A DNA stretch of 64,000 nucleotides from Orthonyx spaldingii (GCA_013397795.1 VZTJ01003574.1:2399284-2463283), one strand, 5' to 3'. Shown: positions 48,223-62,600, counted from the stretch's first letter. Notes: generated by a model not told the origin, from the letters alone. Made by a program: numbers and translations.

Positions 48223-48694
48223 TTCACCTAGGACTCTGAACAAAGCTAACTACTTTATCATCCCAGCCCTGCTTGCTGCTTTACACAGCATGTGGAAAAG
48301 GTGCTTTTGCCTCTTGGAACCTCTACATTCACCCTTTGCCCTTTCTCCATCATCACCATCCTTTGCCTGGCTTCACTGTTAGATGCTCTCAGCTCTGCAG
48401 AGCAGGATGGATGTCCCATCATGGCAGCAGCACTGTTGAGCTCCAGTCATGGCCTTTTCTAAAATGGATGTCACCATAGTGTCATTAATCACCACAGTCA
48501 AACGTGAACAAACGTTTCTGAATTTCTCTGCTTTGGTAAATCTTGGTGCCTCCCCTAGGGGTGTTCAAACACCCACTGATATAGCACAGGTATTGACTTT
48601 GAGAGCATGACAAATTTTGGAGAAGCAAGGGTAGACCAAAGCTGCAACTGACCTCTTTCTCCTCCTGTCCCACAACAGACGGCACAGAAATTTA
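48223..48694. other. Non-coding spacer
   Basis: Nothing recognised. Confidence 0.5.
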
Positions 48695-48840
48695 TTCATT
48701 CCCTAGGATTTACACTCAGTAGCCTCTTCATCGTAGCGTGGGGCGCTATTATGTAGAGATAATGGTGAATGCAAGCGCAGGCAGTGAACAAACAGCCATT
48801 TGGAGATAAGTCAGGCAGCTAAATAGGCCCTTGTGAGGCC
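48695..48840. promoter_or_regulatory. CNE-like block (candidate enhancer)
   Basis: Non-repetitive sequence with retained CpG (TTCATCGTAGCGTGGGGCGC, GCAAGCGCAGG) beside AGAGATAATGG, GGAGATAAG (GATA-type) and CTAAATAGG (MEF2-like) words. Composition-based inference only. Confidence 0.22.
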
Positions 48841-50099
48841 GGTGCCACTGAACCCAGGACTCAGATGCCCAATTAGCTCCATCACGGGCCAGGGAGCTGG
48901 CCCAGAGCCTGTGTAGGAGGGACAGACATATTTCCTTAGCACACAGAGGCAGCTCTGATCTCTTCTCGATGCATCTGACACACTTGTACGGAGCCGTTCG
49001 GGCTGACAAAGTGGTGATTTCAGCAGCAACACTAACGAAGCCTGATTTACCACTGTCATTTCCAGACCACGTTTCTACACTGTCAACACCACTGCTTGAG
49101 TTCCTCCCTTCGTGCCATGATCATCTTTCACTTCTCTCTCCAACAAGAGCACACAGCTTTTCCCCATGTCCTGTCACCCAGCCCTGGGGAACCTCAGCTT
49201 TCTACACATCCCCAACCCTTTCCCTGAGCAGGTGGTAGCATGTGCCAGGGCTGGTGCAGAGCCACTGCCCTGCTGCCAGGGAGCTGCTCTGGCCGCAGAA
49301 TATGATGCCAACTGATGCTACTTCCAATGGGTACATGCTGAAAGCAAGGAGGAGAGGAGAAAAGGAGGGACAGATAGCACAGAAAATATAAGGTAGGACC
49401 AACATAGCATTACCTTCAATCTCCTTTTTGCTGACTAGCAATAAGCTAAAGTTTTCTGCTGGGAGGATCATTCAAGCTGGTCTCAGAAACAACCCCAAGG
49501 CACAAGGGCCACCTGGGTCTGGATGCAGCAGCAGTGGCAGAGGCGTGGGGAGTGTCTCCATCCCCGGCCTGGGATCCCACCCAGCTGTCCAGGGCAGTGA
49601 TGTCTCCTACAGCACAAACAGCCCTTTCCACAGTGAAGTCACAGCTTGATTCACAGGCTTTTGTGAAGGCTGATTCAGCTGGGGCTCATTCATGCCTTCT
49701 CTCAGCCACAGGAACTAACACCTCACTCCTTGCACAGTCCCGTGGCAGTGGAGTGCCGTGGCTGCTCCTTGGGAGCACCAAACACTCCCAGGCTCAGTCC
49801 CATGCCTTGGGCCCAGCAGGGTTGCCCTAAGAGAGAGCAGAGACTCAAGTTACCTCGCTCAAGCCACCAGGGCCTGGGGACAGTCTCACATGTGGGAGTG
49901 GGCACACGCAGGATATGCCTACCAGACCCTTCCAGTGGCCCCACGGCCGCCTGCAAACCCCAACAACCATGGACCCTAAACTTGTCACACTGCTCGCTTT
50001 TTCTCTCTCCTCTCCTCCTGATGTCAATTCCTGGTGCAATCCCAGAAATAACATGGACAAATTCTTGGCTTGCTATTTTTGGCAGCTCCTCCCACCAAG
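48841..50099. other. Non-coding, no recognisable gene
   Basis: Frames of up to 145 residues overlap each other on both strands around 49730-50170 and show no domain. Confidence 0.5.
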
Positions 50100-50530
50100 G
50101 AAAGAGGGAGATTACACTGTGGGCTATTCAGGCAAGCTGGCACGCCGGCCACAAACACGCTTTCTAGCCCGTATGGCTCTAATGATAAATCCTGGCCATG
50201 CTGAACACTCGATTTTGGCTTCAGAGCGCTTTTGGAAGGGCCAGTGCTGTGCTAGACAAGCCGCCTACACGTTTAGAAGGTGCTATTTATTTATTAAGTC
50301 TATTTAACGAGTAGAAATAGAGCTGTGTGGTGGGCACAGTGACCCAGGGTGACTGGTGTGGGATGAGAGGCTCCCAGCTCCCTGGCATGTTAAACACACC
50401 CCGCCTGGCACCACCCCCTGGGCTGCAAAGATAAGTAGCTAGGTGATCACCTTTTAATCTGAGCCTAATTAGCAAGAGGCAGATGTCAGCCAGGCCAAAG
50501 CAAACGAGGCCATTTACGGACACCAAGCCA
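50100..50530. promoter_or_regulatory. CNE-like block (candidate enhancer)
   Basis: Retained CpG (GGCACGCCGGCC, AACACGC, AGCCCGTATGG, AGAGCGC, AGCCGCC, ACACGTTTAG, TAACGAG) alternates with AT-rich motifs: CTAATGATAAATCC, TTATTTATTAAG, AAAGATAAG (GATA) and CCTAATTAGC, a homeodomain palindrome at about 50465. No coding or repeat identity. Confidence 0.25.
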
Positions 50531-53500
50531 CAAAGGCACCTCCTGTATCTAAGGCAGCGTGCCCCAAAGACGCGAGGTTGGGAACAACAAGGTGCAGTGT
50601 TCTGCCAGCCCGCCACAGAAACTGCACGCTGGGCACGGTACACGGCTGCCTTCACACCTGAAAGTGCAGGTTTGTGTTGTGGTAGGTGGTGGATGAAAGA
50701 ACATTTTGTTACTCTGGGCTTACATGGCGTTTACTACAACATGGCACCGCTTCTAGGAATGTGTCTTCAGTGATAACAATAATATCCTTGGATTTTAATT
50801 TTTTTTTCCTAAACACAGTGCCCACACACAACTCAAAGCAGTACAAAACTGAGGAACACACCAAACAAGGCTGATTTAAAGAAATTCAGCAGATTGTTTT
50901 TAAATTTACAAATGCTTCAACGCCAAAAGCCTGAAACAGTCCCAAGTGGAAGAAGATTTTTATGGAAAGTACACAGGATCTTTCATGCTCATGCATAATA
51001 GATGGGTTGCACCCAAACAAATCCTGCCAGACCTAAAGATGAAATGTTGAATCATCCCTTTCAGGGCCTTGAACCTACAATTTAGTCCCAGAAGGTCTAC
51101 CTCTTCCCCAGCTGAAGCCTTGTTCAAACACAGAGGTAAGTTGCAACCAGGCCATTTTAGCTTCTACTCCAGTTCTACATTTTTACAAATTCCTGCACTG
51201 TTCAGAGCTAGGAACTTAATTTGCCTAATCACAAAATTTCAAGCCAGACATAATATTTGGAACTAGTAACAGGCAAGGGTGTCCCCAAAGAAGAAGCTGG
51301 CCAACTTATGGCTTTGATTCAGAGCCACATCTCATTGTAGTTGGCATTAGAGCCAGGATTAACTGCTCAGCACCTCAAATCCTTGTACATGAAAATGAAT
51401 CCATAATTCTGAATTTGCAAACCCTAAGGGCAGTAAAGAATGTAATTTGAGAAGCTTGAGATCTCCAGAGTCAAACAAACAAGGGATATGCAGGAGCATG
51501 GTATCTGTGAGCTGCTGGGTTCTGCTGTGGAGCCAAGTTGTCACCCTGGCCCTGGCATTAGGGATTACAGTCAGAAACCCTTCCTGTTACACAAAGAGCA
51601 AGCAGCTGTTGTATGTCCTAGTCCAAAACCTGCTTCCTAGCCCTCTCTCACAGATGTCATACTTTCAGCCACATAGCCACTGGTGTGGTGGCTGAAAGAC
51701 CAACTTTTTGCCAGAGACCAGCAAAATCCACAAAAGGTGTGCACGATTGGAAACCAAGTATGTCATTACTCATGAAACAACTGCTGGGGGGCTTCAGAGG
51801 ACAGGGCAGGAGGGGAGGAGAATCTGCAGGGGATGGCAGCATCTGGTTAATGGGATACTGAAGTGGAGAAACTTCACTTTCTGATGAAAATCAAAGTCTA
51901 GTTTGATGCCTTGACCAGCAGCCTGGTCAAAACCTAAGGCCATGCCTCGACTAGAGCAAAGGTATAGGAACAACTATCCCATGTCTAGACATATTTTAAG
52001 AGTAGTCCTCTTAAAATAGATTTAAATTGAGCCTACCAGTCTCTAGACAACCTAGACCCAGCCTAAATGACCCCAGTTTTCTTCAGGGGGACAGCCAGTA
52101 AATAAACCCCATGATGTCAGGGAACAGTGGAAGATTCTGCCAGGCCAGATGGAGTTGTCCAAAAGGCTTCTGACTTGACGATGTTAGCACAAAGAAAGCC
52201 CAGATGTTTGTAACTGTTCATGGGCCAGAAACTCACAGCACAGCCCTCCCAGATAGATCTTCAAACATATAAATGCTCAGCCTTCACAGTACTTTTGAAG
52301 ATGCTGGATCACAACAACTGGCTGGACTGCCAGCAAGTAATTCCCATCACTTTATAAAGCACATTAGGCTGCCCAAACGGGAGTCCTGCTCTGTGCTGCA
52401 GCAGCTTTAATCCTATTGAACATCACACATGACTCCTGTTAACGCAGGCTACAAGGACTTCCATTTTCCTCCTTCCCTGCAAATGCCCGTAATGTACTTG
52501 AATTTTCTGAGCTGCAACTTTTCACACTGCTTTCTCTGCCAGCATTGGCTTTCATTATTTCTTTTAAATATAAACTTGGAGCAAAACCTCTTCAGATGTT
52601 TCAAGTTACAAATGGGTGGGAAAAATATAATTTTCTACATTAAAAAGAAAGTTTTGTGTGCAATGCGAGGGAGACACACAGAAGGAAAGAAGTAGGGAAT
52701 AGCTCAAAAATGGCAATACTTTGAAACCTGAAACTTGGCATGGGAACATTTCCTGACAAAGTGTATGCTCTGCTAAGTTTAGAAAAAATTGTGGTTGTAA
52801 AATAAAGCGACGAGCACTTGAGTACACCCTGGTGCACAGACAGCAGAGGACACTGTTTGGATTTAGCCATTAACCCTGAGGACCATTCTCTGCATCACAA
52901 GCAGCAATCACAAAAAAGGAACCCTCCAGGTCTAAAACAAGACCCTCTCAGAGCTTTGGGATTTAAAAAAAAATATAAAAGAAAATAATATAAAATGCCA
53001 ATGGCCTATCCTTCCAGTGCATACCAAGATAATTGAGCAATTTGGAGTGAACTAAACCAGACAGCAAAGTTTGGGCCACTGAGTCGTTAATTGCTATTTA
53101 ATGGCTCCTGTACAAAGAACCTGGTGCCTCTTTCTCTCAAAAGATGAAAACTGAGTCCAGTCCCACCACTGTGACCCACCATTCCGCAGCCACATTCCTC
53201 CTGCATTAAATGTTCCCTATTTCACTCAGTCACGAGGGGATGCAAAGGGAGAGACGGTGTCAAGGTAGGCAGAGCACGGATGGCTGCCTGGGACGCCCCT
53301 CCCATGGCAGGGATAGCATCCCCTGGATTAAACGGGGCAAGTGTCACCAGATGCGAGTCCCAGCACGCCCAGGACAGGTTAATCCCAGCAGCAGGAGCAG
53401 CAGTGAGATTAGACACCTTCCTTTGCATCAGGCCAGAGCTGGGATCATTGCAGACTTCAGTAACAGGCACTGAAGAGAACCCCCGAACACAAATGAGTCG

Positions 53501-56500
53501 TTCACCCTCGGAAATGATCGAAGAGTTCAGGCATTGTCCCCAGTGCCTACTGTCCACCTGCAGGAGAAAAACAGGCTGTTCAGCCAGGGCCAGGCTAAAC
53601 CCAGCCTCGGGGCTGGGAGGGGGCCAGCAATCCTGTAAAGATTGCCGTGAGAAGGACAGATGTTCCTCCTCTGGCTGGGCAAGGGGCAGCTGATGAAATT
53701 TTTAAACTGGAAGAATGATCTGTCACTTGAGGCTGGGACATGGGCAATCTGGACAGGTAGGGATATTCCTCTGTACACGGGCACCCACCTGCAATTTGTA
53801 GGGGTCTGCACAATACTGAAATGTGCAGATGTATTAATCCACAGCCAAGAGGGGCTCTGGTGGCAGCTGGTGGGAGCAGCCAGCCTGTGCAACAAGAGCA
53901 GAGCTTGCCCTTAAGCACCGGCAGTGAAAGCTGTGCTCACACGTGGGACTGGCCTCCCAGACAGCACAGAGGGTGAGCAAGAGGCTCTCAGTTTCAGTGA
54001 CTGTCCAGCAGCTCCCAGCTCCCCAGCATATCAGCCTGGTATTTGCACAAAGTGCTGATTGCCTGCAGTGCTCTTCATTCCCAGATCTCACAGCACTGTC
54101 CCAAGGAAAGCAGGTAGAAAAAAAAAGTAGATTTATGCCTATTTTAGGTAAGATAAAGTGCATAGCAGCTCTGAGGTTCCAGCTGAGCACTGCTCATTGC
54201 TACTGGTACCTGTGATCCAGCCTCAAACTGTTCCAAACTGCAGAGGACCCTTGCGTGCAAGAACGTTCCCATGAAAATTAGAGTAACAGCAGCCCCATTT
54301 CATTTTTGTATTCAAAATTTGCACACTGTGGTTGAAAAACTGGCTGTAGCAGCACCTCACAGGGCTCTGAGAGCCCCCCTCGAATCTAACATAGGAGACT
54401 CCACTGGAGGAGAGAGCCTGTCTGGAAAGAGCCTCCCAGCCCCTGTGCTGCTTACTGACATTTCCAACAAAAAGTTCAATTTGTGTAATTTGGGAGAAGA
54501 GCTCTCTATTTGCCCACCGTTAAAAGCTGCACCAGAGCAACCAAAGCCATTTCACTCAGGAAATTCTGTCTGGACACACAGAGGCAAACAGGAGCTGAAG
54601 CCCAGCGTGCCCCTGTAAACACCACATTTCCTTCCTCACACACACATGCAAAAAGGTGGGATGGTTTGGAACACCCTCTGTTCAGAGAAACCTTTCATTT
54701 TAGCTGTCCTGGGTCAAAGCAAACAACATCACATGGTACCTCAAGGTGGTTTCTTTTGGCTTTTTATACTTGGAAAACACTGAGCACATTTTTACTGATC
54801 CAAGTATTGTCCAAACAGGCACTGGCATCACTTCATATTAGTTCCATCATCCCCTGTGCTGTAACCATGGAAAATAAAAAACCTCAGGCACTGGGGAATG
54901 ACCTGAACTTTGATCTGAAGCAAACCTCTGCAGAAGGTTAGAAAAAAAATCACATATGCAAATTATTTTAGCATTTGTCATTTTTCAGCATATTTTTTCT
55001 CTCTTTTTTTTTCTACTCTGAGGAAAGGCAAGAATAGAAAATCAAAAAACCCCAAGAGAATTACTATAGAGTGTTTTGAAGACAGCTTATTTGGAAGGGA
55101 AGTCAGGGACAGAACATAAAAGCCTGCTCTAATGAGATTTCCAGTCCAATTTTGCCAAATTTAGGACATTTGCATATTGGGAACTTTTCAGGCATCCAAA
55201 TTGTAGTTAACTGAATACAAAACTTGTGCAATGAGACATGAGATACAACTTGAATAAACTGACCTTACACAGCATTTGACCAGACCTTGAGTGCAAGAAT
55301 AGGAGGTTTTGGTGAACGCTTTAGCACGTCAAAGAAACCAAGTAAAATAATCTTGCACAGGGGGCATTGTCTAAACACAAAAACAGCTGCAGAAAACCCT
55401 CTCTGGCATCAGGATGCTGTCAGGATCAAAGAAAAGGTTTATATATTGGTGTGGATAATGAGAAGACACACTTGGGAAAAAATGGCTTCAGAATCGTGGT
55501 GCTCAGGGGTCGAACCTGGGAGATGCCAGCAGGAAAATGTCTCCTTTGAAGACAGCATGGGCAGCCCCTCCCAGCCCATGCACTGTGAAGCAAACGGCAC
55601 TCTCAGGGGTAGGAGGTGAAAGAGTACAAGAGGAACTTCACTGTGGTGAAGAGAGTTGGAAAACAGAACTATTTCACTGATAGTTTCAATTCTACATCAA
55701 CAATCCACTGAGTGTTGCTCCCAACTCTGGGCTGCCCAGGGCAGGAGAGGGCCTTATCCTACACCTGGTGTAGGATTACCTCAGCAGGACCATAATTTTA
55801 AATACATTAAAAGGATAGATGTGAAATTAATGTGTGCCCAAAACTAGCTTGGCCCCTGGTGCCTTTTCAACAGGAAACTGTGTCACTGGGTGATTTTGTC
55901 GGTGATTTCTTTGATTCTTCTCAGTTCAAGAAAGCCAGGTGGCCACCAGCAAGCCTGAAGCAGCCAATGCAGCCTTGAAGCAAGGATGAATTTCAGGACT
56001 GACCTAGAAAACTGGGACCACACAATGTCTCTCTTCTCCCAAGGAGGATCAAACATGCATGGCTGTGCTCCAGCTTTAAGGAGAATCATGTAACTGAGAC
56101 AATACCACAGAGACAAGAGCAGCCTGGATTCACACCATTGCAGCCAATGTGGATTTTTGTCAGGGGACCATTATCTCAAACTCACACCCCATTTATTAGT
56201 CTCTGCTCTCCCACGGGAGCTGTTCTGTGGGTGAAGCAGAGGAATTCACACCAGGTCTCTCACTCTCCCTGTTTCCCATCAGCAGAGTCCTTTTAAAGAG
56301 AAAAATCAGGCAACAACTGGTGACGTACGTGAGAGCATTTGTGCCAGCAGAGCTCTGCAAGGCAGGGATATGGAGAGGTGTGATCCTTCTCTGATGGAGT
56401 TGTGCTGGAAACAGCCCCACGTGTGGATACAGCCACACCCATGCAATACCACCCCCCTTTTCTTTTTCTTTTAAATAAAGGCAGCTTGTGCTGTATGTCT

Positions 56501-59201
56501 GTGTCTGCACAAAGGTATATTTTTTCTTTATATTCTGGCAGTACAAAGCACATCTATGTCCAGATAAGGCAGCACTTGGTGGGTGTAACAGCCTTTGGTG
56601 TCCTATTTTGGGCAGGTGTTCGTAGTATAGCCAAGACCTCACATTTTCTGGAACAGATGAACGCAACTCAGGATTATCCCTTGACACATCTCAAAACAGC
56701 TTAGTGGGAAGACATGAGGAAGGGGTGTGAAAACAGTGAAGACTTTCAGAGGTCTGCTCACATGCATGAAACGAAAAGCAACTGCATTTTCAGACCGTGT
56801 TAGTCTGAAGAAAAAGTGAGTAGTAGGTCTTAGTGGGGGGTTGGTGGATGGATGGAGACGGTGCAGATGAAGAGAGAAATAAACACAGCTGAAATAAATC
56901 CTGATTTCTGATCAAGGGAATACATTCATGGAATATGGCATGTGGTATTAGCCCAGCTGAACACACAGCAGCAGCAGGCACTGCGACCCACAACCGCAAA
57001 GTGAGCGAAAGCTGTTGGCAGCAGCAGTCCATAAAAAGGACATAAATAATTAGGGTTCTTCTAAACAAGTTTTAGCTGCTGATTTTTTTCCTCTACTGAA
57101 CAGTCAAAGGAGGTGGCTCAAAATTATTCAGGGTGAGTTTTGTCCTGGTAAATCTCAGAACACGGCAGAAGATTTGAAAAGATTCAGAGCCTGCAATGTT
57201 TACCACAAACTTTGCTGTTCATTAAATGTGAGCTGAGCCATGGACCCTGCAAGTCCTGGAAGATGAGTTAGCTGCATCCTCAAAGCAGCTTTCCTGATGG
57301 GAACTTGGTTGCTGACACCTTGAATTAAGATGCTGCTGAAATTTTCACATTCTGTCCCACAAGAAGACAGTTCCCCTGGACCACTGAACCACAGCATTTC
57401 TCTAACTGTGCTGCCCCTTCCACTTCTCACAAAAAGGGAAACATATACAGCATTACCTGCAGGTAGGGACTGAAAGGGGGTTTATTTCTTAATGAGTCAA
57501 GGCAATTTAAATATCCCTCCATTTGCTGCTGCTACATGAGTGGCTGATTTGAGGTGTAGGGTGGGGTGGCTGGAGAATTATCATCATTTCTTCAATACAA
57601 TGGACACACTTGGACATTTGACTCTGCATCATCTCCCTACCACAGACAGCCTTGCCTTCTACAACTCAACAGAAATACAACACTGCAAAGAAGTCAGAAA
57701 ACACCAAGGAAAGAGAGCAGCCAAGATTATTATTATAGGATTTCTGCTTTGTATTTTAATGTAAAACCCCTGGAAGCATCTGACTGATCACAGAGTCTCC
57801 CAAAGGGAAAGATTCTTGCTCTCATAATTTTACTTCAGGTACAGAAACATTCAGGAAAAATAAATGCAGTGCTCAGTGGCTGGATCTTCATCATTCAACA
57901 GCCCAGACAGGGTCACTGTTCCTGCTTCTGGCCACTTCATACTGAAATCCCCACAATTCCCCTCCAGCATGAAGACATCCATCAAAAGAAAAGTTACTTC
58001 AGCTCTGACAGGCAGTCACGGGCAGAGGAGGATTGTTACATAAAGCATCAGTGGGAGTAAACAGGAATATTACTTATAGGCACAGTGCTGCTTCCTTCTC
58101 GGGGGACCCTCACTGTACCACACAGGCTCTGGGACTCCTCTGGGTGATTAAACACAGAGCTCAGCTTTCTGGCAGCTATTCGAGGCTTCATACCTCACAC
58201 CTGCCTTTTCTCCTGTTTTCTGTTTGTGTGCACTTCTGCTGGTGCTGTCTCCTTCCATGGAATTTGCACTTAGCACATGAGGTCTCTTCTGTCAGTAGCC
58301 AAAGGATGGAGCAGCAGACACATCTGGGATTCTAAGGAGCCCTTACAGAGTCCAGATGAAGATGTCTCCACTCAAGTGCATTGTCCTACTGCAGTGTCAC
58401 ACAACCATCACTGCTATATTCTGGTTTGGAAGCACTTTGTACCCATTTGGCATTCTTCTAACAAAACCGTGCAAGGATAAATGACCATTAGCACCCAATT
58501 CTGACAACCTCTGAGATAAGAGACACCCCCAGCAGTCAGCACTAACTCACAGACTGATGGTTGTGACAGAGTAGACACAGAAGAAACTTTCTGCCCTTTG
58601 GCCAAGTCAATTTTCAAGCTTTCTGATCGCTCAGAGCACGACCTCTCCTAACAGCACCACATGAAGAAACCACAGCCCCACGTTGTCTTGCTGTCCAATG
58701 TTCCCACATACTGTGCCCCTGCATCCATCATCCAGACAAACTCAAGCTAGAAAGGGACAGCACACGGTCACAAACAGCCTCTTAAATTGACATTCCCTCA
58801 GTCCACTTTCCCAGATGAAAGCTGGGCTCCATAGGAAATAACCCCCTGGCAGTTCCCTAAGCAGCACCAGGTTACCTTCCCTTACAAAGCATTGTTCTCT
58901 GTCCGGGCACAGGAGCAGAGCAAGGAGAGCTGAATGCTGCTGCCATGGCCCAGACAGACTCCATCCTCTTGGGAAGTTATGTACTGCTTTTCTACCTCTG
59001 TTCTGTGCCATGTATCATCAAACCAAATCACTGCTGGTATTGCCAAAGGTGGCACTTTTTCCAGGACTGCAGCTAATAGTGGCTTCCTACTGCCCTTTTG
59101 GGAAGCATTGTGTAGATTCTGCTCCCAGCTCCTGATGACGACAAAAGACACAAGCCTGACAAAGCCCTCTCCCTTCCAAACCCCAATGCACAAGATACAG
59201 C
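50531..59201. other. Non-coding, no recognisable gene
   Basis: No gene, repeat family or RNA gene recognised. Perfect octamer words occur at 54956-54963 and 55168-55175, unremarkable at this length. The minus-strand 163-residue frame at 56196-56687 has no recognisable domain. Confidence 0.5.
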
Positions 59202-59610
59202 TGGGATGGAGTTAATTTTCATCCTAGCAGCCCGTATGGTGCTGTGTTTTAGATTTGTGACTTCATCAGTGTCGATAACCCACCAGAGTTCTGGCTCCTG
59301 CAGAGTATAAAGACCTTCTTTGCTTCTCACTCTACCACCCAGGGAGTGGAGGAGAGTTATGAGGGGATGCAGGTGGGACTGAAAGGGAGGGTTAGTTTTC
59401 CAAGGTTTGCTCCGAGACTGTCTGGGCCTCGATCATGGATGGTGGTGGATGACCATCTCTGCAGCACTTACTCCCCTCCTGCCTTTGTGCTCCTTCAATT
59501 ATTAAAGTGTCTTTATCTTGACCCAGGAAGGTCAATCCTCCCCCAACTCTCCCTGGAGGAAGGACAGAGCAAGTGGCCAGGTCAGCAGCTGGATGGGGTC
59601 AACCCAACCT
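59202..59610 (+). mobile_element. Solo avian ERVL-type LTR, diverged
   Basis: The copy starts TGGGATGGAGTTAATTTTC with TGGTGCTGTGTTTTAGATTT and GATAACCCACCAGAGTT. It continues with CTTCTCACTCTACCACCCAG, a GGGCCTCGATCATGGATGG stretch and CAATTATTAAAGTGTCTTTA-TCTTGACCCA, and fades around 59610. The order and wording match, from memory, the common avian ERVL-type LTR, including the ATTAAA polyadenylation signal at 59501-59506. No internal retroviral genes flank it, so it is a solo LTR. Its ends are approximate because divergence is considerable. It likely belongs to the same LTR group as 14434-14556. Confidence 0.78.
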
Positions 59611-59662
59611 ACCCTAAACCCCTCAAAAGTACATTTTCAGGCTAATCTTTACTGAACTGAAC

Positions 59663-59690
59663 TTTTTTTTCCTTTTTTTTTTTTTTTTTT
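59663..59690. repeat. Poly-T tract
   Basis: T8-CC-T18, 53 bp after the LTR. Confidence 0.95.
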
Positions 59691-62600
59691 GCAATCAAAG
59701 CTAAAACCATCCTGTATCAATCAAAACCTCCCTTGAGCTGTCTCAAAATGCCCTCCATTCTGATTTTTTTCAGATGTCACATTCACTTCAGACTTTAGGT
59801 CATGTTAATTCAAATAAACACTAATCAAAGCCACGTAGAGATTTGGAACACACTGTAGGCATCACAATACTTCTCAGAACCTTTCTGGACCTCAACACTT
59901 CAGCGTTAAAAGGTAAAGCCATGAATCTGGGACAATGGTATTTGGGCTGGATTTGAATTCCCAAATCCTTCCCTTGTAGAAGTGAAGTCTCCCTGAGAGA
60001 CTGAGGGAGCAGAGAGTGAGGAGAAAGCAACCTTGGTTTGTCAGTTTTGTGTGTGGCTCTCAGTCGTGCCCATCTCTGGATTTTGTTCTCAAGTGCTGAA
60101 ACGTTTCAGGCTGCTCAGGCAGGGAGAGCTGCACTTTTGGAGGCTGTCCAAACCATCCATTAGGCTTCTCTTAGTGAATAAATTGCTCTGCTTGATTCAT
60201 GGGCATCACTGTTGTCTCTGAAGGGAGTTAACCAGAACGTAACCAGGACTAGAGCACAGTGCTGAGCAAACAACTGGGACCAATTTGATCAATACTGAAA
60301 CAAACAGCAAGAATTTTATCCCATCTGACATGGAAGCTAATTGAGTCCTGAAAAGAAGCTTTGTAGAGACAGGGAGAGCATTTCCTCAGGTATGTAACCA
60401 TCCCCAAATTCCTCATTTCATACACAGTGTTCCCTGTCATTCTTTGCACCTTTTCTTATCCTCATTTTCTCCATCAGCTTGTCAGAACCGCTGGGTAATT
60501 GTTGCATATGCTTTCCCTACCTTTCTCTGCACTCATCAGTCGCTGGCAAAATCTCAGTGCTTGGACCAACTGCAAGAATTTCTGCACTTCCTGCAGCATC
60601 TTTCCATTGCAACTCCACTGCTGCTCTCCTCTGAGCCGGCTCTGGGAGAGCAGCACTTCACAGAGTGACATCGCAGCGCTGTGGCTCTGAGCTAAAAGGG
60701 GAAACCTACTTAGGTTCCCCCAGGAGCTGCTGCCTGGCAAGCTCGGTGCAAAGAGATCATCACCAACAACTCCAATGACTAATTTTTACTTTCACAGTCA
60801 TTCTCCATCACTGGAGGTGCCAAATTGCACCAGGCTCCTGAGCAGAGTCCCCGTTGGGCTCTCCTCTTTCTCCTGTCTCGGCCTTGCACAAGACTCCTTC
60901 CTGCCTGGTGGAACACCATTCAAGATTGTTGGCACTTCACCTTGTCAGAAGAATCCACAACTCACGATAACAATGCTCCATTAGCAGTTTTCTCAAAGGT
61001 TGCAGCGATAACCAACATGACCACAGCAGCTGCAGAAGAGGTATCATGTCTGTCCTCACTTCTCCCTGGGCCCCAACAGCCCAAGGTGCACCTACGAACC
61101 CTCACAGGAGGAGCTGTGCATGGGAGTGGAGCAGGAGAGATTTAGTCCCAGCACAAGAACCAGCCAGCCTTGCCAAAGTATTTATGAGCAGCTACTGAGC
61201 CCTCAAATGGCAGCCTCAAAAGCCAACCTCACTTCACTCAGGCAGACGCAAATTTTGAGGGCTTCTATTAAGGTTATTCAAGGTACACCCTTTTCCCTGC
61301 AGAGTAACCAAATGCATCTCTGGCCTATCATCTGCAGTGCAAACACTACCCAAACGCTTCCAGTGCTGACAAACATGTTCTTCCATCATTGCTCAATTGC
61401 TGTTTGCCCAGTTTAGCTCCCTGTATATTATAATAGCATCTAAAGCCAGAGCCAGCCTTCAAAAGCAGATGAATCTGAAATTAACAACAGAGGCATTTTC
61501 GCTCTGAGGTCTGGATGAGAGTATAAAATAACTGAACTTTGTTCCTGTGGCTTATTACATCATCCGGCCCCTCTTTGACTGAAAATATTTCTATTCCTCA
61601 TTCCAGCCCATCTGTTCTTCAGAAAACTCCCTCTCTCTATTTACTTGAAAAACAACTAACTGGAGGCAAAGGCACTCCCCCACCCCCAGAGGAAAGTATG
61701 TTTGTAATTAAGCAAAGAGCACTCCATGTTTATTCCTGCTGGTGCATGTGCATGCAGGCACATGTGTGTGTACAAGCCTATTTTTAGTCACGCTGTCAAA
61801 ATCAGCCTAATATTTCACAGCAAAGGAGGTCTTCTTGACCCGAAAAACACATCATTACTTCTAATTAGGAAAAAAAAGAAACAGAATTGTCAAAAATATC
61901 TCTCTGCAGGGAAGACATGCTGTGAGATGACGGGACTTTTCCCTGCTGTTGTGTTTTCTTTAGCTTTAATTTGCTTTGGTGTAACAACCGAGCCCAGTAC
62001 AATTCATTAGCTGGCAGGGAAAGGAAGAAGGGGTTTAGGACACCTTTCTGTGTGGGTTGGGAAAGACATTTTGTGTCCTCCTTTCAGATGAAAAAGTGCA
62101 CTTGTGCAATAGAGGTTCATCTCATTCAGCACAGCCTCCCCTGCCTGTACTGTGTTCAGGCTGTCTCTGCTGCTGCACCTCTCTTGTCCTGGCAGGAGAC
62201 CAAGCTGAAGGGGTACAAACACTGGTGCAACTCACACCATCAGTATAAGAATTATTTCCACTGAGACAGCTGAGCACATCTGTAACAAGAGAGGCATTTT
62301 CCTCCTTTTGCCATCTATAATGGGAAAATGACACATTCCCCTTTGCCTTATTCCTTCCTTATTATAATCACTTCTGGGAAAAAAACCCACTAATTTACCA
62401 CTTGCTGGGACAGTGCCTGCAACGAGGTGGGTCTCCAGTGAGTTTGTGGCCTCAGGACACAAATTTAGTGCACACAACAGCAGGAGTATGGAAAGAGTTT
62501 CATTGCACCATCCCCGGGAACAACACCCGCGTGCCTGCCAGGTCACTGGGACACAAACACTCTGAAGAAATCCTACATGAGTCAGGCCTGAGCTCGTTTC

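Noticed and set aside
56196..56687. 163-residue minus-strand frame
   Set aside because: No domain, and it overlaps frames on the other strand. Not supported.
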